Assembly (NCBI RefSeq): GCF_001908205.1
Contig: NZ_LGHL01000142.1
Span: forward strand, 45 to 54,064
Length of the DNA: 54,020 bases
Source: Bradyrhizobium sp. NAS80.1
GTDB lineage: Bacteria; Pseudomonadota; Alphaproteobacteria; Rhizobiales; Xanthobacteraceae
Reading direction: 5' to 3'
The position numbers were made by a program, and so were the translations under genes. How positions within the stretch are numbered: the stretch's first letter is position 1; each line of letters starts with the position of its first letter. Of the stretch, positions 8,062-16,747 are shown piece by piece. The notes beneath the pieces were generated by a model. The model was not told where the DNA came from. It ran no database searches and saw only the letters and a list, made by a program, of their open reading frames with translations.

Positions 8062-8669
8062 GCCGCCCCCTCGTCGCTTGCGCGCTTCGGATAGACCCGG
8101 ACATAGACGAAGCGGCCGAGCGCGCCAGCGAGCACCGGCAGTGGCAGCGAGATCAGAATGCGCCACAGCGTGAAGTCGGTGCCCATGATCGGGATTTCCC
8201 AGGCGACCGCGCGGCCGTAACCGATCAGCGTCCAGCTCACGACCATGGCGATGGTGGCGCCGAAATCGGCGCCGACCGCGAGCAGCGCGCTCGCCACCGG
8301 ATAGGCGGTGAAGGGGCCACCGGGCAGGATCGCACCGAAGGCGGTGCCGATCAAAAGGCCCATTAGGCCGGATTTCGGTCCGAGCGAGCGCGAGACTTTT
8401 TCGTGCGGCAGGATTTCCGAGATGAACGCCCCGAGCAGGCAGCCCGCCAGCACGCGCGGCAGGATGCCGCCGAACAGCGAGAGATCGTGGGTTAGAATCT
8501 CCAGGACACCGTCAGTGCCGTCGCGCCGCCAGACCAGCGCAGCGCTCACCGCCACAAGAGCCGCGATGATGATCGTCGACCAGCCAATCGGCTTTCGCGC
8601 ACGCCCCGGCCGCGGCTCGGATTCGGCGTCCTCGGCAGGCGCCGGCGGTTTCGGGGAAGAGTCTAACAA
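8058..8669 (-). CDS. Half-size permease, PF03773 (ArsP_1-like) family
   Basis: 203 residues, about five transmembrane helices. The glycine/proline-rich stretch IGTAFGAILPGGPFTAYPV near 105-123 and WEIPIMGTDF near 160 are typical of this permease family. The protein is about half the size of full-length ArsP-like permeases, and the adjacent gene encodes a second half, so a heterodimer is likely. The annotated start is a TTG at 8669 after a poorly conserved Pro/Ala/Glu-rich N-terminus; the true start could be further downstream before KPIGWSTII. Substrate is unknown. It lies upstream of the zinc operon on the same strand, but the Zur-like promoter sits between them, so co-regulation is not implied. 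Confidence 0.75.
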   Translation of the reverse strand: MLDSSPKPPAPAEDAESEPRPGRARKPIGWSTIIIAALVAVSAALVWRRDGTDGVLEILTHDLSLFGGILPRVLAGCLLGAFISEILPHEKVSRSLGPKSGLMGLLIGTAFGAILPGGPFTAYPVASALLAVGADFGATIAMVVSWTLIGYGRAVAWEIPIMGTDFTLWRILISLPLPVLAGALGRFVYVRVYPKRASDEGAA

Positions 8670-8801
8670 CGGGCTTGGTCGGCTCGAGGGTGATGCCCCT
8701 CCTGATTAAGGGCGCCGCCCACGCGATGCAAACAGTACGATGATGGAAGTGATGCGCGCCTCGCGCAGGGCCATGCGGGGAAGCTGCGAATTCCGCACAG
8801 C

Positions 8802-8833
8802 AAAAAGGCGGCCGCGCATGCGGCCGCCTTTTT
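8802..8833 (-). terminator. Perfect 14-bp hairpin terminator, downstream of sodB
   Basis: Arms AAAAAGGCGGCCGC (8802-8815) and its exact complement (8820-8833) around a GCAT loop, with five T on either side, so it can terminate both strands. It is the first terminator after sodB on the minus strand. Confidence 0.85.
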
Positions 8834-8840
8834 CTATTCT

Positions 8841-8965
8841 GTCATTCCGGGGCGGCGCGCCAGTGCCGAGCCCGGAATCCATCGGGCGTCAGCCCGTGCG
8901 GAGAAATGGATTCTCAGATGCGCAATTGCGCATCATAGCTCGCGCTTCGCGCGCCCCGGAATGAC
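8841..8965. repeat. Palindromic intergenic repeat, GTCATTCCGGGGC family
   Basis: Begins GTCATTCCGGGGC and ends GCCCCGGAATGAC as an inverted pair, with an internal GATGCGCAATTGCGCATC palindrome. Related copies lie at 39049-39166 and 52858-52982. It sits between the hairpin at 8802 and the sodB stop. Confidence 0.8.
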
Positions 8966-8973
8966 TCCAGATG

Positions 8974-9570
8974 CTACGCCTTCTCGAACAGGGACTCGAC
9001 GTATTCCCAGTTCACGAGGTTCTCGACGAACGCCTTGAGATAGTCCGGACGGCGGTTGCGATAGTCGATGTAGTAGGAGTGCTCCCAGACGTCGCAGCCG
9101 AGGATCGGCGTGGCACCGTGCACCAGCGGATTCTCGCCATTCGGGGTCTTGGAGATTTCGAGCTTGCCGTTCTTGACCTGGAGCCAGCACCAGCCGGAGC
9201 CGAACTGGCCGACGCCGGCCGCCTGGAAGTCGGTCTTGAACTTCTCGAAGCCGCCGAGGTCCTCGTTGATCTTCTTCTCGAGCTTGCCGGGCAGCTTGGT
9301 GCCGCCGCCGTTCGGCTTCATCCAGCTCCAGAAGTGGATGTGGTTGTAGTGCTGGCCGGCATTGTTGAACACCGCGGGGTTCTTGCCGAACGAGCCCTTG
9401 ACGATCTCCTCAAGGGACTTGCCTTCCCATTCGGTGCCCTTGAGCGCGTTGTTGCCGTTGGTGACGTAGGCCTGATGATGCTTGTCGTGGTGGAATTCCA
9501 GCGTCTCCTTTGACATGAACTGGCCGAGGGCGTCATAGGCGTAAGGGAGAGGGGGCAGCGTAAAGGTCAT
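8974..9570 (-). CDS. sodB: Superoxide dismutase, iron type
   Basis: 198 residues, normal length. Metal ligands are visible: His in LEFHHDKHH near 27, His in HYNHIHFW near 79, and Asp/His in CDVWEHSYYIDYRN near 160. GSGWCWLQVKNGKLEI is the usual mid-C-terminal motif. It dismutates superoxide to hydrogen peroxide and oxygen in the cytosol; no signal peptide. I favour iron because of the Fe-type context around DVWEH and the Gln/His neighbourhood, but Fe and Mn forms are hard to separate by eye and cambialistic enzymes exist. Single gene, followed by the hairpin terminator at 8802-8833. Confidence 0.93.
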   Translation of the reverse strand: MTFTLPPLPYAYDALGQFMSKETLEFHHDKHHQAYVTNGNNALKGTEWEGKSLEEIVKGSFGKNPAVFNNAGQHYNHIHFWSWMKPNGGGTKLPGKLEKKINEDLGGFEKFKTDFQAAGVGQFGSGWCWLQVKNGKLEISKTPNGENPLVHGATPILGCDVWEHSYYIDYRNRRPDYLKAFVENLVNWEYVESLFEKA

Positions 9571-9814
9571 GGGTTCTTGTCCGCAACTGGGTGGGGAACT
9601 GGCTTAACGGGGACTCTTATAGAAGGTTCCTGCGATGTTAAATACCGTCAATTTGCGAAAACGCCTGATGCGAGGCATGGCTTGGATGCACAACTTTGCC
9701 GCAGGCAAGCCGACATTCACACCGGCTTGATCGTTCGTCGCAAAATATCATTGCCTTTGAACCGCTTATGACAGAACGAATGCACCACGCGGCCGAAATG
9801 CGAAAGAGAGAGCC

Positions 9815-10342
9815 ATGAGCGTCGAGATCGACATTTTGAACGGCGACGCCTCATGGTCGATCGCAAAGCCGCTGCATCAGTCGGTCTGGGGACCGGCGAT
9901 GGTCGAGAAGCAGCCCTGGGGCCATGTTAAGTGGGCCAATGCCGATCTTCGCGTGCTGATCGAGACGCCCGAGGACGGCCTCGTCTGCCATGTCGGCATC
10001 TACTTCCGCACCATCAGCTGGAACGGCCGCAAGGTGCATGTCGGCGGCATTGGCGGCGTCTGCACGCGCGAGGACCGCCGTTGCCGCGGTTACGCAACCA
10101 TGGCGATCGACGCGGCGGTGCACACCATGCGGGCCAATGAGGCAGTCCGCTTCGCGATCCTGTTCTGCGAACCGCACAACTTCGCGTTCTACGAGGCCCG
10201 CAAATGGCAACCATTTACGGGCGAGGTCTATTGCGAGCAGCCGGAGGGGCGGATTCGCTTCGACTACATGGCGCCCTACGTCTTCGACATCGTCCGCGCG
10301 CCGACGCTGGGCACGATAGACCTATGCGGCCTGCCCTGGTGA
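9815..10342 (+). CDS. GNAT-family N-acetyltransferase, substrate unknown
   Basis: 175 residues, start ATG 9815 behind a purine-rich GAAAGAGAGAG ribosome site. The acetyl-CoA loop appears as RRCRGYATMAI near residue 88-98 (R/Q-x-x-G-x-A pattern), preceded by strand VHVGGIGGVCT and followed by a conserved FCEPHNFAFYEARKW segment in which the Tyr may act as general acid. The overall layout (hydrophobic substrate half first, then HVGGIGGV-type strand) recalls broad acyltransferases, and a faint resemblance to NodA was considered but is not supported by length or motifs. It stands alone between sodB (divergent) and the MATE gene. Confidence 0.8.
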   Translation: MSVEIDILNGDASWSIAKPLHQSVWGPAMVEKQPWGHVKWANADLRVLIETPEDGLVCHVGIYFRTISWNGRKVHVGGIGGVCTREDRRCRGYATMAIDAAVHTMRANEAVRFAILFCEPHNFAFYEARKWQPFTGEVYCEQPEGRIRFDYMAPYVFDIVRAPTLGTIDLCGLPW

Positions 10343-10425
10343 GGCCTGCGTGACCAGAGGGCTGGTGCTGGCGTCGTCCGCCCTGTAATATGTCGGTCAT
10401 CATCCAATTTTCTACCCGGTGAGAC

Positions 10426-11826
10426 ATGACGATCGACGCCCCCATAGACGCCGCGCCGCCGCGTGCCCCGGTCGCCTCTCCCATCGCCAGCCTGCTGACC
10501 GCGCCGATCCTGCCGATGCTGCTGCGTCTGGCGATCCCCAACATGATCGCGATGGTCGGCAGCACGCTGGTTGCGATCGCCGAGACATCCTATATCGGCC
10601 GGCTCGGCACCATTCCGCTCGCCGCGATCGCGCTGGTGTTTCCGTTCGCGATGCTGACGCAGATGATGAGCGCGGGCGCGATGGGTGGCGGCGTCTCCTC
10701 GGCGATCAGCCGGGCGCTGGGCGCGGGGAAACGTGACCGCGCCGCGATGCTGGCGCTGCATGCCGCCATCATCGGCCTCTGCGGCGGGCTGTTCTTCATG
10801 GTGATGATGCTCGTCTTCGGCCGCGCATTCTTCACGCTGCTCGGCGGGCGCGACCGCGTGCTCGAGGAGGCCTGCGGCTATTCACAGGTGCTGTTCTCCG
10901 GCGCCATCGCGATCTGGCTCGTCAACACGCTGGCCTCGGTGATCCGCGGCACCGGCGACATGCGCCTGCCGTCGATGACGCTGATCGGGGCGAGCCTGGT
11001 GCAGGTCGCGCTTGGCGGCACGCTCGGGCTCGGCCTGTTGGGCGTGCCGCAATTCGGCATGCCCGGCGTTGCCGCCGGCCAGTTGATCGCGTTCACCAGC
11101 GCCGCGATCTTCTTCCTCTGGTATCTCCTGTCGGGCCGCAGCCGGCTGCCGCTGAATTTGCGCGCATTCCATTTCGAGCGCGCGATGTTCTTCGACATCC
11201 TCAAGGTCGGCGCGGTGGCCTGCCTGTCGCCGCTCCAGACCGTGCTCACCATTCTGATCTTCACCAAGATCCTCTCAACCTTCGGGACCGAGATGCTGGC
11301 CGGCTATGGCATCGGCTCGCGGCTGGAATTCTTGCTGATCCCGATCACCTTCGCCTTCGGCATCGCCTCGGTGCCGATGGTCGGCATGGCGATCGGCGCG
11401 GGACAATTAAAGCGCGCGCGGCGCGGCGCCTGGACGGCTGCCGCAGCATCCGGCCTCACGGTCGGCCTGATCGGCCTCGTTGTCGCGCTCGATCCGTCGC
11501 TGTGGGTCTCGCTCTTCACCCGGGACCCCGGCGTCACCGCCGCGGCGCACAGCTACTTCCACTGGGCCGGCCCGGCCTTCGTGTTCTTCGGCATCGGCGT
11601 ATCGCTGTACTTCTCCTCGCAAGGCGCGGCCCGCGTCGGCGGACCGGTGCTGGCCTCCACGGCTCGGCTTCTGATCGTCGCCATCGGGGGTATCAGCCTC
11701 GTCATGGCGCAGGCGCCGGCATGGACCTTGTTCGCGCTCGTCGGCGGCGCAATGGTCGTGTTCGGGCTCTCGACGGCAGCCTCGGTCGCCCTTCGTCCGT
11801 TGGGGCAAATGAGCGCAGGAATGTGA
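10426..11826 (+). CDS. MATE-family multidrug/toxin efflux protein
   Basis: 466 residues with about twelve hydrophobic helices in two related halves, the MATE pattern. Typical sequences are PNMIAMVGSTLVAIAETSYIG near the start, GAMGGGVSSAISRALGAG near 85-102 and VPQFGMPGVAAGQLIA near 205. It probably exports cationic drugs or metabolites in exchange for H+ or Na+ across the inner membrane. It is 83 bp downstream of the GNAT gene and 67 bp before the DUF2147 gene, all on the plus strand, but no terminator or promoter is clear enough to define an operon. Substrate cannot be told from sequence. Confidence 0.88.
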   Translation: MTIDAPIDAAPPRAPVASPIASLLTAPILPMLLRLAIPNMIAMVGSTLVAIAETSYIGRLGTIPLAAIALVFPFAMLTQMMSAGAMGGGVSSAISRALGAGKRDRAAMLALHAAIIGLCGGLFFMVMMLVFGRAFFTLLGGRDRVLEEACGYSQVLFSGAIAIWLVNTLASVIRGTGDMRLPSMTLIGASLVQVALGGTLGLGLLGVPQFGMPGVAAGQLIAFTSAAIFFLWYLLSGRSRLPLNLRAFHFERAMFFDILKVGAVACLSPLQTVLTILIFTKILSTFGTEMLAGYGIGSRLEFLLIPITFAFGIASVPMVGMAIGAGQLKRARRGAWTAAAASGLTVGLIGLVVALDPSLWVSLFTRDPGVTAAAHSYFHWAGPAFVFFGIGVSLYFSSQGAARVGGPVLASTARLLIVAIGGISLVMAQAPAWTLFALVGGAMVVFGLSTAASVALRPLGQMSAGM

Positions 11827-11893
11827 TTCCATCCAGCGTTGCACTATCCTGCCGGGCTGCTATGGAGACGCCTCCATTTTCGGGGCCCTCTCC

Positions 11894-12334
11894 ATGTTCA
11901 ACCGATTCGCCATCCTCTCCGTCGTCCTGGCTGCGCTGTCTGGCGCGACTGCCGCGCATGCACAGAGCGCCGATGCCAGCGGCACCTGGCTCACCCAGGC
12001 CGGCGACGCGCGCGTGAAGATCAGCAAATGCGGCGGCGGCATCTGCGGCGTCATCGTCTGGCTGCGCGAACCGTACGACACTGCGACCGGCCAGCCGGCC
12101 ACCGACAGCAAAAATCCCAATCCCGCGCTCGCCAGGCGTCCGATGATTGGCTTGCCGTTGTTCAGCGCGATGCAGCCGTCCGGTCCAAGCAAATGGTCGG
12201 GCCAGATCTACAATGCCGATGATGGCAGCACCTATGCGAGCAGCGTCACCGTGAGCGGCGCAGACTCGCTGCGGGTCGAAGGCTGCGTCGGCGCGCTCTG
12301 CGGCGGCGAGACCTGGACGCGCGCGGGGCACTAG
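11894..12334 (+). CDS. DUF2147 exported protein
   Basis: 146 residues with a clear signal peptide ending AAHAQS. The mature part begins with SADASGTWLTQAGDARVKISKC and has CGGGICGVIVWL and MIGLPLFSAM, all DUF2147 hallmarks. Four Cys (in KCGGGICG and GCVGALCGG) could form two disulfides in the periplasm. DUF2147 proteins are small beta-barrel-like secreted proteins of unknown function found widely in alphaproteobacteria. It follows the MATE gene at 67 bp on the same strand and is followed by a palindromic repeat. Confidence 0.88.
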   Translation: MFNRFAILSVVLAALSGATAAHAQSADASGTWLTQAGDARVKISKCGGGICGVIVWLREPYDTATGQPATDSKNPNPALARRPMIGLPLFSAMQPSGPSKWSGQIYNADDGSTYASSVTVSGADSLRVEGCVGALCGGETWTRAGH

Positions 12335-12341
12335 CGGGCTA

Positions 12342-12460
12342 TCGTGTCCCGGACGCGATGCGGCGCGAAGCGCTGCTTCGAAGAGCCGGGCCCCACACAA
12401 TTATGGGCCCCGGCTCAGCAGCGCATCATTTCATGCTGCGCTGCGTCCGGGGCACGAGAG
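12342..12460. repeat. Palindromic intergenic repeat, TCGTGTCCCGGACGC family
   Basis: Starts TCGTGTCCCGGACGC and ends GCGTCCGGGGCACGA; the inner part has GAGCCGGGCCCC opposite GGGCCCCGGCTC. Related copies at 34984, 46568 and a half copy at 53818. It fills the gap between two convergent genes. Confidence 0.8.
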
Positions 12461-12465
12461 CGGCG

Positions 12466-13611
12466 CTACGCCATCATCGCCTTCAGCGCCGTTGCGGCCG
12501 AGGCGTAGCCGCCCCGCGCACCGTCGATGAAGTGCACGTGGTCGCTGCGCAGCGCCGACGGCGTGAAGCAGGTCATCATCGCGGCATCCTGCCGATGAAG
12601 CCCGTAGCGCACGATGCCGTCGCGCGCAGCCGATACGAGACGATCGCTGAGGGCGCGCTCGAGCTCGGGCGTGCAGTCGAGGATCATGCGCAGGCCATCG
12701 TCGTACTTTCGGAAGTCGGAATTCTCGACCAGCTGGCGCTTGTAGAGTTTCGGCGCGAAACCGCCGACCTTCAGGTCGAAACGCATGATCAGATAGACGA
12801 ACAGCGTGTAGGCCAGCACACTGGCACGTCGCGTGAACAGCGAACCACCGCGCCTGGTGCGAGCCTCATAGTCCAGCCCCTGCGGCGGCCATTTCAGCGG
12901 CGGTCCCTGCGGTGGCACCGGACGGGCGCCATCCGGGCTGCGCTCGACGAGTTGGATGATGTCCTCGATCACCTTGCGAAAGGCCAACGGGTCGGCGCCG
13001 CGCGCCGGCATCACCAGCACCGACAGGATCAGTCCGCGCGAAGCCGGAATCACCTCGAAGCGGCAGGATAGGCCGGAGAGATCGGGTTGCGTGCCGGCGG
13101 GCGCTTCCGCGACCGCAAACTCGCCGCGCTTCATCGCGGCGTCAGCCCAGGCGAGCCCGCCGCCGGAGAACATCGCATAGGATAGATTGGCCGACGGACC
13201 GAAGCGCGCGACGCGCACGTCAGGACCCTGCGCGCGGATGGCGTTCACCGGCACCAGCGCAACGCGCATCTTCAGATCGAGATCTTCCCGTACCCAGGTC
13301 GCGGTCGCGGCAAGGGCCTCGCGGGCGGCCTCGACATCGTGAGGCGCGACCGCAAAGCTCGCGCCATCACCGCCGAACACGAAAGGGAATTCCCGCCCCT
13401 CCAGCGCATTGGTCACGGACGCGATCACGGCGGCACCGGCCATGTTGACCGCCTTGTAGCGCTGCGCCGCGATTGCCTTGGTGGAATCGACTATGTCGGC
13501 GACGCCGATGCTCCAGTCGTCCGGGAGCGGCGAATAGAGCACGGGATCCATCAGGCTGGCGAAGCCGCGGAAGACCGGAATGTCGCCGTAAAAAGATTCG
13601 CCTGATGTCAT
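12466..13611 (-). CDS. DUF3095 protein with nucleotide-cyclase-like signatures
   Basis: 381 residues from ATG 13611 (MTSGESFYGD). The N-terminal region has VADIVDSTKAI (Asp39, Asp42) and FVFGGDGASFAV (Asp82), laid out as the two metal-binding Asp motifs of class III nucleotidyl cyclases. A later stretch around LSYAMFSGGGLAWAD and a C-terminal domain rich in Arg/Asp (FRKYDDGLRMILDC) complete the DUF3095 pattern. No signal peptide or receptor domain. Enzymatic activity of the family is, to my knowledge, not established; cyclase chemistry is inferred from the motifs only. Monocistronic on the minus strand, divergent from the small gene at 13794. Confidence 0.8.
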   Translation of the reverse strand: MTSGESFYGDIPVFRGFASLMDPVLYSPLPDDWSIGVADIVDSTKAIAAQRYKAVNMAGAAVIASVTNALEGREFPFVFGGDGASFAVAPHDVEAAREALAATATWVREDLDLKMRVALVPVNAIRAQGPDVRVARFGPSANLSYAMFSGGGLAWADAAMKRGEFAVAEAPAGTQPDLSGLSCRFEVIPASRGLILSVLVMPARGADPLAFRKVIEDIIQLVERSPDGARPVPPQGPPLKWPPQGLDYEARTRRGGSLFTRRASVLAYTLFVYLIMRFDLKVGGFAPKLYKRQLVENSDFRKYDDGLRMILDCTPELERALSDRLVSAARDGIVRYGLHRQDAAMMTCFTPSALRSDHVHFIDGARGGYASAATALKAMMA

Positions 13612-13793
13612 CGGATGATGCCGGATGGTTGGAACGCGCGTTCGAGATACGTGGCAGGATCGATCCGGGTTCACCAGCCGGCGCGCCCTTTCAATCATTG
13701 GCCGAAACCGGCCCGGACAACAAGATGAGGCCGCGCGGCAATGCCGCAGCCAGTTATTGATCGGCATCAAATGGCAAGGACGGAAGAGCGACT

Positions 13794-14210
13794 ATGATCG
13801 GGTTAACTCAGGGGTTACGCGGGATGATCGAAGTGTCCGACTTCGGCAACAAGGACTCCACCGCTCCGGTACGACGGCGCAAGAAGCGCGATCCGGTCAG
13901 CGCGGTCAAGATGCCGGAAGGGCTGACCGCGGCCGTCGATGCTTGGGCCGAAGCCCATCACCTGTCGCGCTCGGACGCGATCTGCAAGCTGGTCGAGCTG
14001 GCCCTCAGGATCGCGCCTCCGGTACTCCCGTCAGCGCACCCGATCGCCTCGGACGCCGGCAGGATCGAGGAGCTGGCGGTGCACGAGATCAAGGCGCTGC
14101 TCGATCCCGCCTTGCCGGCCGACGAACGCGAGCGCCGCATCCGCCGCCTCACGGAGGGGCCGCCGGAATTCTCACACGAACGGATTGACCTGCCGAAGCA
14201 GCGGTCGTGA
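13794..14210 (+). CDS. Hypothetical protein with a ribbon-helix-helix-like segment
   Basis: 138 residues from ATG 13794 behind GGAAG; ATG 13824 (MIEVSDFGNK) is a shorter alternative behind AGGGG. Residues about 35-70 (VKMPEGLTAAVDAWAEAHH followed by LSRSDAICKLVELAL) read as strand-helix-turn-helix, like RHH DNA-binding antitoxin or CopG-type proteins. A charged C-terminus follows (LPADERERRIRRLTEGP). No toxin gene is adjacent. It is divergent from the DUF3095 gene with 182 bp between. DNA binding is inferred; I do not recognise a named family. Confidence 0.65.
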   Translation: MIGLTQGLRGMIEVSDFGNKDSTAPVRRRKKRDPVSAVKMPEGLTAAVDAWAEAHHLSRSDAICKLVELALRIAPPVLPSAHPIASDAGRIEELAVHEIKALLDPALPADERERRIRRLTEGPPEFSHERIDLPKQRS

Positions 14211-14216
14211 ACGCGC

Positions 14217-14310
14217 CGAGAGCGTTCTCGAGCAAAGTCGACCGGTTCGCGTAAAGAGAACGCGTCAAAACAAGTATCTGGAGCCCCGTTCCGATCGGTA
14301 CAGAATTGGC
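14217..14310. repeat. Rhizobiales-type dispersed intergenic repeat
   Basis: Reads GAGCGTTCTCGAGCAAAGTC, then ACCGGTTCGCGTAAAGAGAA and CGCGTCAAAACAAG, ending in a GATCGG/CCGATC-like region. From memory this matches a dispersed element common in Bradyrhizobium, Rhizobium and relatives. CGTTCTC faces GAGAACG as an inverted pair. Confidence 0.6.
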
Positions 14311-14311
14311 T

Positions 14312-14521
14312 CTAGTGCAGCTTCTCATCCTGACGCTTGCGCAGGGCATCCAGAGACGCGTCGTGACAGCCGACCAGCCGAACGAATTGCTGCGGATACA
14401 TCTGGTAGCCGTGGCCACCGGAATTCTGATGCGCCATCGGCGGGCAGTGAATGTCGCCCGGCTCCGCGCGCGATTGCTCGGTACGACCTGGGCTTGAGGC
14501 GGTCATGTCTGGCGTGGTCAT
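14312..14521 (-). CDS. Small hypothetical protein
   Basis: 69 residues from ATG 14521 (MTTPDMTASSPGRTEQ), with an AGGG ribosome site 8 bp upstream. An in-frame longer start exists at 14581. The protein is hydrophilic, with HCPPMAHQN, GYQMYPQQFVRLVGCHD and a charged LRKRQDEKLH tail. Two Cys and several His are present but no known motif. It overlaps no other supported gene. Coding is plausible from the ribosome site and amino-acid make-up; function unknown and existence only moderately sure. Confidence 0.45.
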   Translation of the reverse strand: MTTPDMTASSPGRTEQSRAEPGDIHCPPMAHQNSGGHGYQMYPQQFVRLVGCHDASLDALRKRQDEKLH

Positions 14522-14649
14522 GGACTGCACCCTGTCGATTAGGGCAGATCGATTGACGTAACCCAATCGATTGCGGGGCATCTTACGACCAAATCCGGCT
14601 GAATGTCATTGGGCCAGATCAACGCAATTGTGTGGCTGCAGAGTTCCGC

Positions 14650-15372
14650 TTACGCCGTGTTGCCCGCGTCGACCGTGAACACGGTGCCGGTCACGTTGCG
14701 GCCGCCCTCCCCCAAGAGATACTCCACCATGCGCGCGACATCGTCCGTCTCCGGCAGGCGACGCAGCGCGCTGCGGCTGGTGATGCGCTTGCGACCCTCG
14801 TCGGAGAGATTGTGCGTGAGCTCGGTATCGATGAAGCCCGGCGCGATCGCGTTCACGGTGATGCCGAGCTTGCCAACCTCGCGCGCGAGCGAACGGGTGA
14901 AGCCCGTCGCGGCGGCCTTGGTCGCGCCATAGACCGACAGACCGTTATAGCCGGTGGTGGCGATGATCGAGGAGATGTTGATGATGCGGCCGGCGCCATC
15001 GGCCATCATCTGCCGCGCGACGTATTTGGTGAGGATGATCGGCGACAGCACGTTGAGCTGCACCAGCGCCTCGATCTCGGAATTGTGCATGGTCGCGAGC
15101 AGGCCTTCAGTACCGAGGCCGGCATTGTTGACGAGACCGTAGATCGTGCCGAACTCATCGCGAACGAGCTTGGCGAAGGCGGGAATCGCATCGATCACCG
15201 CGAGGTCGCAGGCACGGAAATGCAGGCGGCCGTCTGACTCAGCGATAGCAGCCTTGAGCTCATCGCTCTGGCGCCGCGCCGCCGCGATCACGTTGTAGCC
15301 GGCGCCAACGAGGCGCATGCCGATCGCAAGGCCGATGCCGCGGCTGCCGCCGGTGACGAGGACATTATGCAT
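14650..15372 (-). CDS. SDR-family 3-oxoacyl-(ACP) reductase-like protein
   Basis: 240 residues. Rossmann motif TGGSRGIGLAIG at 7-18, NNAG near 85, catalytic Ser in INISSIIATTG near 136 and YGATKAAA (Tyr-x-x-x-Lys) near 150. It ends with GGRNVTGTVFTVDAGNTA, as in FabG. Probably reduces a 3-oxoacyl group using NADPH. Its start overlaps the ligase stop by 8 bp, and that ligase overlaps the ACP gene, so it most likely acts on an acyl chain carried by the dedicated ACP. Substrate unknown. Classical fatty-acid FabG is less likely because the usual fab neighbours are absent. Confidence 0.85.
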   Translation of the reverse strand: MHNVLVTGGSRGIGLAIGMRLVGAGYNVIAAARRQSDELKAAIAESDGRLHFRACDLAVIDAIPAFAKLVRDEFGTIYGLVNNAGLGTEGLLATMHNSEIEALVQLNVLSPIILTKYVARQMMADGAGRIINISSIIATTGYNGLSVYGATKAAATGFTRSLAREVGKLGITVNAIAPGFIDTELTHNLSDEGRKRITSRSALRRLPETDDVARMVEYLLGEGGRNVTGTVFTVDAGNTA

Positions 15373-16747
15373 CGGTGCGCGCCAGTTTGCCGGCCGGAGT
15401 GACGTCGAGCGCCTCGACGAAGCGGATCACCGCCGGCACCTTGTGCGAGGCGAGCTGCGCGCGGCACTGATCCAGGATCTGGCCGCGGATCTCCTTCGCC
15501 CGCGCCGGATCGGTACCGTCGGCGAGGATCACGTCGGCAACGACGATGCCGCCGGTGATCGGGCTGCGGCGCGATTTGGCCCGCGACATCCGCACGTCGG
15601 GATGGCGGTTGATCACCGCCTCGATCTCTTCAGGATGAACCTTCAGCCCGCCGATATTGATGATGCCGCCGCGGCGGCCCACGAAATAGTAACGGTCGCC
15701 GCGCAATTCGACGATGTCTCCGCTGTCGACAAACCCGTCATCATCGGTGAGTGCGGCGGCATTGCTGCCAATGTAGGCGTGCGCCGTGCGCGTCGAGCGG
15801 ATGCGCAGCGAGCCGTCGACGACCTTCATCTCGACGCCATTGCGGTTGCCGAGATAGTCGGCCGGGAAGCCTTCGAGCCCGTCATTGACCGCGAAGCCGA
15901 CGCCGGCCTCGGTCGAGGCGTAGGCGTGCCCGACGGAAGAGTTCGGGAATGCCGCCTTCAGGCCGTCGAGCACCGCCTGGTCGGCGATCTCGCCGGAGAG
16001 GCGGACATAGCGCGGCGAGAACTGCGCGGCCGAGCCGCTCATCAGCAGTTTGCGCCAGTGCGAGGGAGTGCCGGAGATGTGGGAAACCGCGCGCGCGTTC
16101 AGCCGTGCGACGTGACCGGCGAGCGCCTCGTGCGGGTCCGACAATACCATCGAGCCGCCGGAGAGAACGGCGCGGAGGAAAATCTGCAAGCCGCCATAGC
16201 GGCGGATGTCGTAGAATGTCGCCCATACCGGCGCGGGTCCCTTCGCAGGACCTTCGGCGACGATAGCGCCTGTGAGCGCTTCCAGCGTATGGCCGACGAT
16301 TTTCGGTACCCCTGAGGTGCCCGAAGTGAGCATCAGCCATTCGGTGGGGCGCTCGGTCCTGGCCGGCGCGGTGGCCTTGAGCGGCAATTGCGCGGTGACG
16401 ACCAGCGCGATGCCGGTATCGGCCCAGCGATCGGGCTCGTCGGTGACGACCGCATCGATCCCGGCATCCGCGATCAACGCGTCGAGATGCGCCGGATTGA
16501 TATCCGGCGGACACAACAGCATGCGACGGACGATGCCGTCGAGCTCGATCATGACAAGGCCGGACCGAAGCTGATCGGACAATTTCAGCAGGACCGCGCG
16601 GCCGGACAATTCGCGCAGGCGGCCGCCCAGCACCGTCTGCGAGAGGATATCCGTTAGCGACACGACATGGTGCGCATCGGACAGCGTGCGGCCCGTCAGC
16701 TCCGCGCCGAGATGGTCGCGGAGCGCAAAGATCTCACGCGGGGACAT
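15365..16747 (-). CDS. AMP-forming acyl/aryl ligase of an ACP cassette
   Basis: 460 residues from ATG 16747 (MSPREIFALRDHLG), overlapping the ACP stop by 14 bp; the longer frame upstream reads through the ACP gene and is not used. ANL-family motifs: LTSGTSGVPKIV (phosphate loop) near 150, HAYASTEAG (A5), DSGDIVELRGDRYYFVGR (A7-A8), INIGGLKVHPEEIE and the catalytic Lys in TPAGKLART at the C-terminus. It activates a carboxylic acid as the adenylate and passes it to a thiol, probably the ACP phosphopantetheine rather than CoA, given the coupled genes. Substrate class cannot be read from sequence. It is shorter than typical acyl-CoA synthetases (500-600 residues), mainly in the N-terminal part. 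Confidence 0.85.
   Translation of the reverse strand: MSPREIFALRDHLGAELTGRTLSDAHHVVSLTDILSQTVLGGRLRELSGRAVLLKLSDQLRSGLVMIELDGIVRRMLLCPPDINPAHLDALIADAGIDAVVTDEPDRWADTGIALVVTAQLPLKATAPARTERPTEWLMLTSGTSGVPKIVGHTLEALTGAIVAEGPAKGPAPVWATFYDIRRYGGLQIFLRAVLSGGSMVLSDPHEALAGHVARLNARAVSHISGTPSHWRKLLMSGSAAQFSPRYVRLSGEIADQAVLDGLKAAFPNSSVGHAYASTEAGVGFAVNDGLEGFPADYLGNRNGVEMKVVDGSLRIRSTRTAHAYIGSNAAALTDDDGFVDSGDIVELRGDRYYFVGRRGGIINIGGLKVHPEEIEAVINRHPDVRMSRAKSRRSPITGGIVVADVILADGTDPARAKEIRGQILDQCRAQLASHKVPAVIRFVEALDVTPAGKLARTDA

Noticed and set aside
9815..10342. Acetyltransferase as a NodA-like acyltransferase
   Set aside because: Length and motifs are ordinary GNAT, with no nod genes or nod boxes nearby.
14306..14497. 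Plus-strand 63-residue frame opposite the small minus-strand gene
   Set aside because: No ribosome site and no reason to prefer it over the minus-strand frame.
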